DNA of 64,000 bases, taken from contig OY761536.1 of NCBI GenBank assembly GCA_963664605.1, positions 2,418,001 through 2,482,000 of the forward strand, read 5' to 3'. The position numbers and the translations under genes are program-made. Of the stretch, positions 1-8,601 are shown piece after piece (positions within the stretch are counted from its first letter, which is position 1; the number at the start of each line of letters is the position of its first letter). Source of the stretch: JAHOYW01 sp963664605 (GTDB lineage: Bacteria > Verrucomicrobiota > Lentisphaeria > Victivallales > Victivallaceae). The notes below the pieces were generated by a model, which was given only the letters and a program-made list of their open reading frames with translations, had not been told where the DNA came from and did no database searches.

Positions 1-1295
1 TGGCTGGATTTTTTCCTTGCAAGGTTTTTTGTTTCATAACGGTCATTTTCAAGATCAAAAAGCTGTTCATTTCCTCCTTCAGGATACCAAATATATTTCC
101 ATTTTCCATCGCTTATGCCAATAGATGCCAATGGAGAATCAATGCTATCGCCACTTATCATGTCAATATAATTTCTTTTCGGTAGATTTTTTTCAATAAG
201 TTGACATAAATCTATTCCATCAATGTCATCAGACACTTCACCGTCCGCTGCTCTAATGAGGGTTGGCAATATGTCCGCATGAGAAACTAGTGCGGAAGAA
301 TGTTTTTGATAAAGTCTCCTATCCCAGCTTTTGGACGGTTTCATGATGAATGGCACATGAGTTGAAACTTCGTGATGAAATGTTTTGCTGATAGTTTTAT
401 GATCTCCAAGGAATTCGCCATGATCTGAAGTAAAAATAATAAAGGTATTATCGAGAGTGCCGTCGCCTGTCTCACGTATTGCTGCAAGAATTCTGCCTGT
501 ATTATAGTCAATTTGAGTGATAAGTCCATAATATGCGACTCGCGCTGCCCTAATAAGTTCATCAGAAGAAGTATAAATATCAGCTGCAAACCTTCCTGCG
601 TGTCTTTCGAAAGCTCTAGGTATATTCCCTTCAATCCAGTCTCCACAAACAGGAGCGGGAATCGGGCTGTCTTTGTACATGGAATAATATGGTTCTGGAG
701 GGTCAAACGGAGGATGCGGCTTTGAAAACGATGTCCAAAGGAAAAAAGGTTTACTGTTATTCTTGTGCCTAAATATGTATTCTCTAGATTTTTCCGCTAC
801 CCATGCGGTATGTGTCAATGCTTCGGGAACTGTTGACATTCCTGGAGCTATATCATTTTGACCAAGTCCATTACGCATAGGCTGGAGCAAACTGCCTGAA
901 TTGCGTATTTCCTGATAATAATCATCAGGAAGCAACATTTCATCAAAACCATGTTTAGTACGTGTAGGGCCGAAATGCATTTTGCCGATTGCGGCAGTCT
1001 GATAACCACATTCATGTAAATAAGCAGGGAGAGTATCCGCATTTCCCATTACGTTTGTTGTTTTCCCATTTGTTGACATTTTATGATTATGTACGGCTTT
1101 GCCAGTCATTATTCCTACTCGGGAAGGTACACATAAAGGGCAGTCGGAATAAGCGCAATCGAACCTTACTCCTTCACGAGCCAGATGCTCAATGTGTGGT
1201 ATGCGCAAAAATGAAGGTTTATATGGTGGGACAGTATCAAAACGTTGCTGATCTGTTGTTATCAATAGTATATTTGGACGTGATTTTTCAGCCAT
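1..1295 (-). CDS. Sulfatase (S1 type), 3' end cut by window edge
   Basis: This is a type I sulfatase that would remove sulfate esters from a glycan. Reading leftward from ATG at 1295 the frame stays open to base 1. The N-terminus reads MAEKSRPNILLITTDQQRFD, with the metal-binding Asp of the family. Cys55 lies in CVPSR, the C-X-P-S-R signature whose Cys becomes formylglycine, followed by GKAVHNH and GKMHFG. The later FTSDHGEFLGDH supplies further metal ligands, and DGKWKYIWYPEG matches the usual C-terminal region. No signal peptide is seen, so it may act in the cytoplasm on imported sugar. It is the last visible gene of the LacI-ABC operon, 10 bp after the second permease. Family assignment is firm; the substrate is unknown. 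Confidence 0.93.
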   Translation of the reverse strand, partial: MAEKSRPNILLITTDQQRFDTVPPYKPSFLRIPHIEHLAREGVRFDCAYSDCPLCVPSRVGIMTGKAVHNHKMSTNGKTTNVMGNADTLPAYLHECGYQTAAIGKMHFGPTRTKHGFDEMLLPDDYYQEIRNSGSLLQPMRNGLGQNDIAPGMSTVPEALTHTAWVAEKSREYIFRHKNNSKPFFLWTSFSKPHPPFDPPEPYYSMYKDSPIPAPVCGDWIEGNIPRAFERHAGRFAADIYTSSDELIRAARVAYYGLITQIDYNTGRILAAIRETGDGTLDNTFIIFTSDHGEFLGDHKTISKTFHHEVSTHVPFIMKPSKSWDRRLYQKHSSALVSHADILPTLIRAADGEVSDDIDGIDLCQLIEKNLPKRNYIDMISGDSIDSPLASIGISDGKWKYIWYPEGGNEQLFDLENDRYETKNLARKKSS

Positions 1296-1305
1296 TTTAA
1301 ATTCC

Positions 1306-3174
1306 CTATTTCATTACTGGTATAACAATACCGCGCATAATTATTTTTTGGCAGAAAACAAACATGAATAATACAGGTAAAGATGCCAGCACCAGTGATG
1401 CCATAGTCAAGTGGTATGGGTTTTCACGCTGAAACTGGTATAGATAAACCATTATAGTCCACATTTTAGGATTTTGGCAGATAATAAAAGCCCACATAAA
1501 CCCCCCGTATGCAAGAGTAAAAGCACCTAAGGCTTTTACTGCCATGATAGGCTTCACTAAAGGCAGGGTTACTTTGGTGAATATAACAAATTCATTTGCG
1601 CCTTCAATGCTTGCGGCTTCATAAAGTTCACGAGGGAGACTGTCAAAAAATCCTTTCATGAGGAAGATGTAATAGCCGCTTGCCATTGACGGGATTATCA
1701 ATGCCGCATAGGTATTAAGCATACCCATCTGGCGCATAAAAAAGAAATTCGGGATCATCAGCACCATTGGAGGGAATGCCATAGTAGCAACTAGGAGCAT
1801 CAGAATTTTGTAGGTGTGTTTTGATTTAAATCGAGATAAGGCATATGCGCACATCGGGTTAACCGTGAGTTGAGCGAGGATAGTGCATATGCAGAGTAGT
1901 AAAGTATTCCATAGCGCGCGCCCGTTTACCGCAATATATTTCCAGACTACGACATAATTGTTGAATAGGAAATGTAATTTCCAGTTTGATCTTTCAGGAG
2001 AAAACTCTGCCACATCGCTTGCCGCGACTGGCGGTGTTATTTGTGCAAAGCTTGAAAATTCACTTCGAAAAACTTTATTAAGTTTATCTATAGACTTATA
2101 TTTCTTTCGCAATGCTTCTCTGAAAAGGTTGTCGACTGTTGTCGCGAACATTTCATCCGCCTGAGCATGTTTGGTCAGGTATTCCCGCCATAAAGTTCGC
2201 TCATATAAATTTTCAGGTTGCGCTTCTGATGGAATTATTTCCGCAAAGGATTTTATTTTTCTTCCCGAAAGTAGATTGTATTTATGTACATTCTTGACTG
2301 TTTTTTTGATAAAACGCCGATATGCGTTTGCGTTTACACGCAGACGACAGTATTTAAAAGGCAGGCGTTTGCGGAAAAATGTTTTCCATTCACTACGCAG
2401 TCCGTTTTCAGGTGCTGTTTTTGCGAAAGTTATTTCCGAAAAATTCTTGTATGAAGTTCCATATTTTTTATTTATGTCGTCGATATTGTTTGTGCGCAAT
2501 CGTAAAAAAGTTGTAAATTCACCATCAAACATTATTGGCTGAGTCCATTTCTTTAGTCCTTTAACTTCCAAGAAATGGTAATACTCTTTCTCGTAAACGC
2601 TTCCAGTTTTAGACCAGTTACGGAGATATGGAAATTCATACGGTAGTCTCAATATTTGGACATCTACATTCAAAAGTTTTTTGATTTTTTCTACAGATTT
2701 AAATTTCTCTCGTAAATATTTCTTAAAGTCTTCTTCGAGAATACTGTCAAAACAACGAATTCGGTCTTCCAGCTTTACCGCTGCAGAAAACTCCTGCCAT
2801 TCATTCACAAAAGGATGTACTTTTTGGTTTTGCTTAAATGTTTCTTTCAACCACTGCGGCTCTTCTTCTTCCATATTACCCAATACAGAAAAACCAGTGC
2901 GCCAGTTACGGTTGATATTTCTGGTCGGATTGTACTTGAATTTAGAGCCGTACTTTACTTCTCCATATTTTAAAAAAAGCGTTTGATCGTTATGTAAATA
3001 TGATGGAATGAAACGATATTGTTCGGAGTCAACTCCACTGGAAATAGAACCCGCAAGCATCAGAGCAAATGGGTAAACCATAGTAATTCCACCTAGAGTT
3101 AATATGCTATACATGAGAAATACGGCAAATTTACCCCAAAACGACTTGCGTTCAATTTTATTCATTACTGGCAT
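1306..3174 (-). CDS. Sugar ABC transporter permease (MalG type) with large inserted loop
   Basis: This is an inner-membrane permease of a carbohydrate ABC importer, 622 aa where MalG-type proteins are normally about 270-300. TM1 is near residues 15-37. The classical five-TM core occupies roughly residues 400-620 and includes the EAA loop YEAASIEGANEFVIFTKVTLP that contacts the ATPase. Between them lie about 340 residues predicted to be outside the membrane. These contain four imperfect repeats of the type KYKSIDKLNKVF followed by SFAQITPP and a Trp-rich segment (near residues 150, 230, 305 and 355). That pattern resembles the short linker motif of some GH42 beta-galactosidases. The gene follows the binding-protein/permease fusion by 14 bp. 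The transporter role is secure; the loop function is unknown. Confidence 0.9.
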   Translation of the reverse strand: MPVMNKIERKSFWGKFAVFLMYSILTLGGITMVYPFALMLAGSISSGVDSEQYRFIPSYLHNDQTLFLKYGEVKYGSKFKYNPTRNINRNWRTGFSVLGNMEEEEPQWLKETFKQNQKVHPFVNEWQEFSAAVKLEDRIRCFDSILEEDFKKYLREKFKSVEKIKKLLNVDVQILRLPYEFPYLRNWSKTGSVYEKEYYHFLEVKGLKKWTQPIMFDGEFTTFLRLRTNNIDDINKKYGTSYKNFSEITFAKTAPENGLRSEWKTFFRKRLPFKYCRLRVNANAYRRFIKKTVKNVHKYNLLSGRKIKSFAEIIPSEAQPENLYERTLWREYLTKHAQADEMFATTVDNLFREALRKKYKSIDKLNKVFRSEFSSFAQITPPVAASDVAEFSPERSNWKLHFLFNNYVVVWKYIAVNGRALWNTLLLCICTILAQLTVNPMCAYALSRFKSKHTYKILMLLVATMAFPPMVLMIPNFFFMRQMGMLNTYAALIIPSMASGYYIFLMKGFFDSLPRELYEAASIEGANEFVIFTKVTLPLVKPIMAVKALGAFTLAYGGFMWAFIICQNPKMWTIMVYLYQFQRENPYHLTMASLVLASLPVLFMFVFCQKIIMRGIVIPVMK

Positions 3175-3188
3175 ATAAAAATTTCCTT

Positions 3189-5783
3189 TTAATTATTAGC
3201 TGCAGATTTAAAATCTACTTTTTTCATGATTTGCATCTTTAATGCAGTTGCTCCAAGCAGTACTGCGCCAAGTATCCATGCCAGTGTAATAGCATAGCCA
3301 AATTTCAAATATACATAAGCGTTATAGAATATTTCCAGACCAATAACTTGAGTTTGGCGATCCGGTCCGCCGCCAGTCATTACTAATATATTACCCATTC
3401 CCTGCATAGCTGCCAGGAATGCTCCGATAAAGTTTATAAGTATAAGCGGAAACAAAGTCGGCAGAGTAATATAAAGTATTTTATGATACCATTTTGCGCC
3501 ATCAACCGCTGAGGCTTCATAAAGTTCATTAGGAATACACTTTAAAGCAGCAAGGTAAAGTATGCTTCCCGGTCCGGCTGCAGCCCATGCGCTAGGAATG
3601 ACCACGCATACAAGAGCAATATTTGGATCTTTGAGAAAGGCAAAGGGGCCCATTCCAAACATGGCAAAAAGCTTATTAAGCATTCCGGCTGGTGTAGGGT
3701 CATAAAACTCCTTCCACATCAACATTATAATCAATCCACTGGTTACTGCTGGCAGATAGTAGATCGTACGGAAAAAGTATTTTCCGAAAGGGATTTCATC
3801 TAAAAGCAGAGCAATGATTATCGGCAGGGCAAAACCTATCGCCAGGCTTATTAACATGTATTTAACGGTAATATACATCGACCACCAGAATTCCGACGAT
3901 AGTAAAGCGTCTACAAAGTTATCTATTCCGACAAAAACACTTTCTCCTATAATCTTATAATCATAAAACGCCATGATACTGCCTCGTATCAACGGCAGGT
4001 AATGGAAACAAAAAATAACCGCAAGAGCAGGAAGCATAAATATGAGCGGCAGGACGATTTTATTAAATTTTTTATTACTGCCGGACAGCGTTTCTGTAGT
4101 ATCTTTTTGAGACTGCATAACGCCTTTGGCAATTCGGAAGATAAGAACTGCCATTCCTGTAAAAAGAAGCACCAAGACAAGTAAAATGCCTATTTTTGCT
4201 GTTTGTGACAGTTTTTGTGCTTTTGTTTCACCCATTGCGGCGGAAAAAATTGTATCACAATATTTCGCGCGTTTCTTCATAGTATCCGCGACATCCACAT
4301 TTTCCTTTGTCGTCAGATATTCAAGCATTTCGCTTATCTGTCCGGATACCATTCTCCAACCAGGTTCATTTGGTACCGCACGAGCGTATTTTTCAAGCAT
4401 CTTATTTGCTTTTACCCAGTCCTTAGGTACTTCATTAATGTACTGGCTATATCCGGCCATTTTTAGATATTGAGGTAAAACATAAGCGGCCATGCCGCGT
4501 TCTACCATCATTTTCACTTTAAGCTTTTGAACTTCCGGTCCACACATAAATTTGATAAAACGCCACGCCGCATCTCGTCGCTCCGGCTTTATTTGGGAAT
4601 TAATACACCAGTTTCCGGCATTAGCCAGAGTCACAGGCTTGCCCCCCGGACCAATCGGCATCGCCCCCAGACCGACAACAGCCGGACTGTAGTCCGGTAA
4701 AACTCCGTCACGCCCGCCACCTGCTGAAAGGATCATCATTCCAAGCTTGCCGCGTTTAAAACGGTTAAATACGTCCTGTGCCACGTCTTTTCCACTTACG
4801 GCAATAGCTATCCCGGTATGGAGTTTATATTGTTTTTTACCGTTACTGACTGTCTGGCGGTCTTTATTTAAAATAAAAGTCTGCCCTATTGTATTTTTGA
4901 CCTTATTTTTCCAAATAAATTTCCCAGTATTTATATCCAGATCCCGGAAAACTATTTTTCCCCCAGCACCATCCCACGCCCATTTACAGAATAAAAGACG
5001 ACGGTACAAATTTACCGCCATCTGACCGGGCTCTTCCTGAAAACGGCTTCGGATAGTTAATCTTAGTTTTTTTTCTTTCGGTTTCGAAGGTTTTATACCG
5101 GGCTTCGCGGGTGTAAATTTCCCTGTTTGAGAATCCACTATTCCATAAGTCATAAATTCACCGCCTGCTTCCCAAAGCATATGTCCAAATAACCATGAAC
5201 CACCGTAAATAGCGTAACCAACGACACCTTTCTCAGGATTATGAATTTTTAAAGCAAAATTAAAAAGTTCATCCCAATCTTTTGGCGGACGTGACGGCAA
5301 GCCGCATTTTACGAAAAGATCCTTTCTGAACGCCATTGAATGCGCCTTGTAAAAAATCGGCATTGCATATACATGACCGTCTTTTATTACGATGGGTTTG
5401 ACAAAATGTCGGATTGTTTTAAATAATGGAGCATCTTTGCCGGCAATCTCGTCAATCGGATAAAGAAAGTTCTGGTCATAAAAGGTATCAATTGCTTCCA
5501 GTGGAGATTTAAATACGTCAGGGGCGGTTCCCCCTGCCATTGACATAAAAAAACCGGCTCCAGAAGCGGCACCCTCAAGTTCAATCCCACCGGTACGGGC
5601 AAACTCAATATCAGGATTTTGTTTCAAAAATAAATCATAAATCTCCCGTCTTGGACGACCGGGCATCGGCACTGCCACTTTCAATAATACAGTTTTCTTA
5701 TTTCGTGGGGAATTCGATTGCGCCATCGCAGAAAGGATAAGACAGATAAAAGCTAATAAAAAACTAATTAATTTTTTCATCAT
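3189..5783 (-). CDS. Solute-binding protein fused to ABC permease (MalF type)
   Basis: One 864-aa chain joins an extracellular sugar-binding protein to a MalF-like permease. The N-terminus (MMKKLISFLLAFICLILSA) is a signal peptide or anchor. Residues about 35-500 look like a family 1 solute-binding protein (MAGGTAPDVFKSPLEAIDTF; NWCINSQIKPERRDAAWRF). A TM segment follows near 535-555, then six permease helices from about 580 with the EAA loop YEASAVDGAKWYHKILYITLP. The start is placed at ATG 5783, where it overlaps the LacI stop as TAATG, rather than at the GTG nine bases upstream; translation is probably coupled. No ATPase gene is nearby. Binding protein and permease are normally separate genes, so the fusion tethers the receptor to the channel. 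Confidence 0.9.
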   Translation of the reverse strand: MMKKLISFLLAFICLILSAMAQSNSPRNKKTVLLKVAVPMPGRPRREIYDLFLKQNPDIEFARTGGIELEGAASGAGFFMSMAGGTAPDVFKSPLEAIDTFYDQNFLYPIDEIAGKDAPLFKTIRHFVKPIVIKDGHVYAMPIFYKAHSMAFRKDLFVKCGLPSRPPKDWDELFNFALKIHNPEKGVVGYAIYGGSWLFGHMLWEAGGEFMTYGIVDSQTGKFTPAKPGIKPSKPKEKKLRLTIRSRFQEEPGQMAVNLYRRLLFCKWAWDGAGGKIVFRDLDINTGKFIWKNKVKNTIGQTFILNKDRQTVSNGKKQYKLHTGIAIAVSGKDVAQDVFNRFKRGKLGMMILSAGGGRDGVLPDYSPAVVGLGAMPIGPGGKPVTLANAGNWCINSQIKPERRDAAWRFIKFMCGPEVQKLKVKMMVERGMAAYVLPQYLKMAGYSQYINEVPKDWVKANKMLEKYARAVPNEPGWRMVSGQISEMLEYLTTKENVDVADTMKKRAKYCDTIFSAAMGETKAQKLSQTAKIGILLVLVLLFTGMAVLIFRIAKGVMQSQKDTTETLSGSNKKFNKIVLPLIFMLPALAVIFCFHYLPLIRGSIMAFYDYKIIGESVFVGIDNFVDALLSSEFWWSMYITVKYMLISLAIGFALPIIIALLLDEIPFGKYFFRTIYYLPAVTSGLIIMLMWKEFYDPTPAGMLNKLFAMFGMGPFAFLKDPNIALVCVVIPSAWAAAGPGSILYLAALKCIPNELYEASAVDGAKWYHKILYITLPTLFPLILINFIGAFLAAMQGMGNILVMTGGGPDRQTQVIGLEIFYNAYVYLKFGYAITLAWILGAVLLGATALKMQIMKKVDFKSAANN

Positions 5784-6847
5784 TACTTGCACACCGCTAC
5801 GCTTTCCCTGCGAACTAATTCGCGAGAGATATAAAGTTCTTTGTCTACAGGACGGTGCTTGAGAAGTTTTTCAAGCGAATCAACAAGCATTTCCGCTACA
5901 GCAAAAGTATCCAAGCCCATTGTTGTGAGCGGGGGATTAAGTTTGTCGCTTCCAAGCAAGTCATCAAAACCAAGTACGCTGATATCATCAGGGACCTTCA
6001 GACCGCAATCTTTTATTGCTTCAAGCCCAGCACGTGCTAGATTATCAGAGCCATAAACGATACAGGAAGGACCTTCCTTTGATGAAAGAATTTTTTTAGT
6101 GGCATTGTATGCAAAATTTGAGTTATCCAGATCAGGAGGCTGTTCGAAATTATCTCTAAAAATCAGCCATTCAGGATTGATTTCCTGCTTAAATAATTCC
6201 ATAGTTTTCATAAATCCTTTATAGCGGTCTCCAGCTATTTCACCTGTCTTGGAATTCAATACTAAACCGATTTTCTGGTGTCCTGAGGCCAGTAGATATT
6301 CAATCGCTGTACTCATTGATTCTTTGTTATGGACCAAAACGCTTGCGCTGTTTTCATATGGAACAGTCCGGCTATACGATACTATCGGAATATTATTTGT
6401 TGCCATGCTCAAGTTTTGATAAAATTTTTCTGAAAAATCTCCCCACATCACGCAACCCGCAGTTTTTTTAATTACATCGGGAATAGTAGTTGCGTTGGCC
6501 GGAACGATCTTGAGGATTGATTTATAATTATAGTCTCCGAGTATCTTAACAATACTAAACAATATCTGCTGAGTCCAAATTTCACGGGTTTCTATTATAT
6601 CATGTACTAGTATTGAAAAAAAACTTTCACTTCCGCCCTGCGGATGGTTAGCTTTGCTTTTTAACGGCCGGTATTTTAACTTGGAGGCCGCAGCCTGGAC
6701 GTTTTGTGCTATATCAGGAGCCACATTATGGCCATTGAATACTCGCGACACTGTACCGATACTGACATTTGCCTCCTGAGCTATTTCACGAATAGTAACT
6801 TTTTTTCTGGCTCTGCTGTTTTTCTTAACTATATCTTGTTTTGCCAT
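5783..6847 (-). CDS. LacI-family transcriptional regulator
   Basis: This is a 354-aa one-component sugar sensor. The N-terminal helix-turn-helix and hinge are clear (VTIREIAQEANVSIGTVSRVF, residues about 17-37), preceded by a basic tail. A periplasmic-binding-protein-like effector domain follows (GLVLNSKTGEIAGDRYKGF; ISVLGFDDLLGSDKLNPPLTT). It is the first gene of the leftward operon and shares its stop with the start of the transporter fusion. A Shine-Dalgarno AAGGAG lies 8 bases before ATG. The operator candidate at 6914-6933 in its own upstream region suggests control of both itself and the divergent GH20 operon; this is inference. Confidence 0.94.
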   Translation of the reverse strand: MAKQDIVKKNSRARKKVTIREIAQEANVSIGTVSRVFNGHNVAPDIAQNVQAAASKLKYRPLKSKANHPQGGSESFFSILVHDIIETREIWTQQILFSIVKILGDYNYKSILKIVPANATTIPDVIKKTAGCVMWGDFSEKFYQNLSMATNNIPIVSYSRTVPYENSASVLVHNKESMSTAIEYLLASGHQKIGLVLNSKTGEIAGDRYKGFMKTMELFKQEINPEWLIFRDNFEQPPDLDNSNFAYNATKKILSSKEGPSCIVYGSDNLARAGLEAIKDCGLKVPDDISVLGFDDLLGSDKLNPPLTTMGLDTFAVAEMLVDSLEKLLKHRPVDKELYISRELVRRESVAVCK

Positions 6848-6884
6848 TATTTGAACTCCTTGTTTTATATGCCTTTAATAACTA

Positions 6885-6912
6885 ATTATAATGCATAAAA
6901 ATCAAAAGTCAA
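6885..6912 (-). promoter_or_regulatory. Sigma70-like promoter of the LacI-ABC-sulfatase operon
   Basis: On the minus strand TTGACT (6912-6907) is followed after 16 bp by a perfect TATAAT (6890-6885). This points to transcription starting near 6878, about 30 bases before the LacI start codon. The match is strong by eye; activity is inferred. Confidence 0.75.
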
Positions 6913-6913
6913 A

Positions 6914-6933
6914 TGAAATTTCATGATATTTCA
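6914..6933. promoter_or_regulatory. Candidate LacI-family operator
   Basis: TGAAATTTCA is a perfect palindrome and is followed directly by TGATATTTCA, giving a 20-bp site with TGAAAT/ATTTCA type half-sites. It abuts the -35 box of the leftward promoter and lies about 33 bp upstream of the rightward -35 box. A bound regulator could therefore affect both arms. No experimental link to this LacI protein is known to me. Confidence 0.5.
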
Positions 6934-6966
6934 ATATTTTTTTAATAAAAAAAATGCCTAGTATAC

Positions 6967-6995
6967 TTGCTTTTTTATATTCCATCATGTATAAT
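6967..6995 (+). promoter_or_regulatory. Sigma70-like promoter of the GH20 operon
   Basis: TTGCTT (6967-6972) and a perfect TATAAT (6990-6995) are separated by 17 bp. It faces right, away from the LacI promoter, and would start transcription near 7003, 36 bases before the first ATG of the GH20-like gene. Confidence 0.7.
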
Positions 6996-7038
6996 CAATA
7001 CATAACAATAAAAACAAAAGGAATATTATATTTATTTC

Positions 7039-8601
7039 ATGAACATTTCAATGAACAAAATCAATGGAATTCAATTAGACTTCAAATACCTTATGTATAA
7101 TAAAGAGTATTTGCGCAAATTACCTTTTGAATTAAAAGAATACGGTATTAATACTGTATTGCTTGAATATGAAGATAAGTTTCCATTTAGTAAGTATTCT
7201 TTTTTGCGTGCAAAAGACGCGTTTACTGAATCAGAGCTGAAAGATTTTTTGTTAACTCTACGTTCCTTAGGTATACAAATAATTCCTCTAGTGCAATCTC
7301 TGTCTCATTTGGAATTTGCGTTGGCGCATCATGAACTTGCGCACATCCGCGAAATGCCTGATACGCCTACCCAACTTTGCCCGTCAAATCCTGAGAGCAG
7401 TCAATTTATTATGGATATTATGACCGAAGTGATGGAGTTTCATCAGGAAGATGAACTGTTTCATATCGGTGGAGATGAAACTTGGCACTTGGGAACTTGT
7501 CCTGAATGCGCGGCATGGAAAGAGCGTTCAGGAATTATTAATATGTGGGCCGAACATCAAAAACCGATTCTTGAATTTGTTATAAAAAATGGTAAACGCC
7601 CAATTATTTGGGATGATATATTCTGGAAAGATTTCGATGCCATAAAAACAGTTGATATTTCACAGCAGACCATACTGATGTGCTGGGATTATTATGTTGG
7701 GCAAGACAGAGGCAAGAAGCAGGATGAACGCTTGAAACAAATAGAAATCTACCAATCAGCCGGATATGAATGTGTTGGTGTACCGTGCTGCAACTATGGA
7801 CAGTTTTTCCCACGCTGCCACGGTTCTATAGGCAATACCCGCGCATGGGCTGAAAAAGCAGAAAAGAGCAAGATGCTCGGAGTTCTCAATTCTTCATGGG
7901 CTTCGTTTCATACACCATTGCAAGCGCAGTTACCCTACTTTGCTGTATCAGCTGATCTGGTTAATGATTATAATGCAAAAATTGATAACGAATGGTTTGC
8001 CTCATGGGCAAATGAGGAATTTGAAGTCAAACAATCAGGACTTTATGATGCCTTTGAAACGGTTGGTGAACTCTGGGAAATCAGATTACCGAAGTACGGC
8101 AGACCTTTTTCTCCAATCGGACACGGCTACATGAGTTTAGTAATGCATTTTGCCGGAGGTCAGGACGAACGCCGCAAGCGTGGAGTTTACCCATTAGACT
8201 GGAATGAAGTTGACTTCAATGAAGTCTATATGAAGGGTGTAGCTGAATCCCGAAAAATGGACCAGACGGAAATAAACAGCACCATGGAAAGATTATTTAA
8301 AACTTATCCTTCAGCGATTAGCGTGTTCAGGGAACTAAAGGCTAATGCTGTAAAAAATAATGAAACGGCTGATATGTATTTATTGTTTGCCGAATTGAAA
8401 TATCTGTGGATAAGGATTTTCAGTTATTTAATGCGTGAAGATCAAAATAAACAAGGACTTTTATCTGAACTTGAAGATATTAAAGAACCACTACGCCACT
8501 GCCTTTGCAAATGCTATGAAGCGGAAAGTGTTCAACGAATGATGAGAGCTTGGTGGGAGCCAGGCTATAATGCTTTAACAAATAATGAGGTAAATAAGTG
8601 A
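7039..8601 (+). CDS. GH20-like beta-N-acetylhexosaminidase
   Basis: This is a 520-aa protein with the catalytic TIM barrel of family GH20, which cleaves terminal beta-linked N-acetylhexosamines by substrate-assisted catalysis. The family hallmark HIGGDE is at residues 142-147, with Asp146-Glu147 as the expected catalytic pair. PLVQSLSHLEF, IIWDDIFW and LMCWDYYV fit other barrel strands. There is no signal peptide and no N-terminal GH20b domain, so it probably works in the cytoplasm on imported oligosaccharides. ATG 7039 is used; a second in-frame ATG at 7051 is possible because the AAAAGGA ribosome site (7015-7021) is rather far away. It is the first gene of the rightward operon and overlaps the next gene by four bases. 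Confidence 0.85.
   Translation: MNISMNKINGIQLDFKYLMYNKEYLRKLPFELKEYGINTVLLEYEDKFPFSKYSFLRAKDAFTESELKDFLLTLRSLGIQIIPLVQSLSHLEFALAHHELAHIREMPDTPTQLCPSNPESSQFIMDIMTEVMEFHQEDELFHIGGDETWHLGTCPECAAWKERSGIINMWAEHQKPILEFVIKNGKRPIIWDDIFWKDFDAIKTVDISQQTILMCWDYYVGQDRGKKQDERLKQIEIYQSAGYECVGVPCCNYGQFFPRCHGSIGNTRAWAEKAEKSKMLGVLNSSWASFHTPLQAQLPYFAVSADLVNDYNAKIDNEWFASWANEEFEVKQSGLYDAFETVGELWEIRLPKYGRPFSPIGHGYMSLVMHFAGGQDERRKRGVYPLDWNEVDFNEVYMKGVAESRKMDQTEINSTMERLFKTYPSAISVFRELKANAVKNNETADMYLLFAELKYLWIRIFSYLMREDQNKQGLLSELEDIKEPLRHCLCKCYEAESVQRMMRAWWEPGYNALTNNEVNK

Noticed and set aside
5784..5792. GTG start for the binding-protein/permease fusion at 5792
   Set aside because: The ATG at 5783 overlaps the LacI stop as TAATG and gives a normal signal peptide; the upstream codons add three residues without support.
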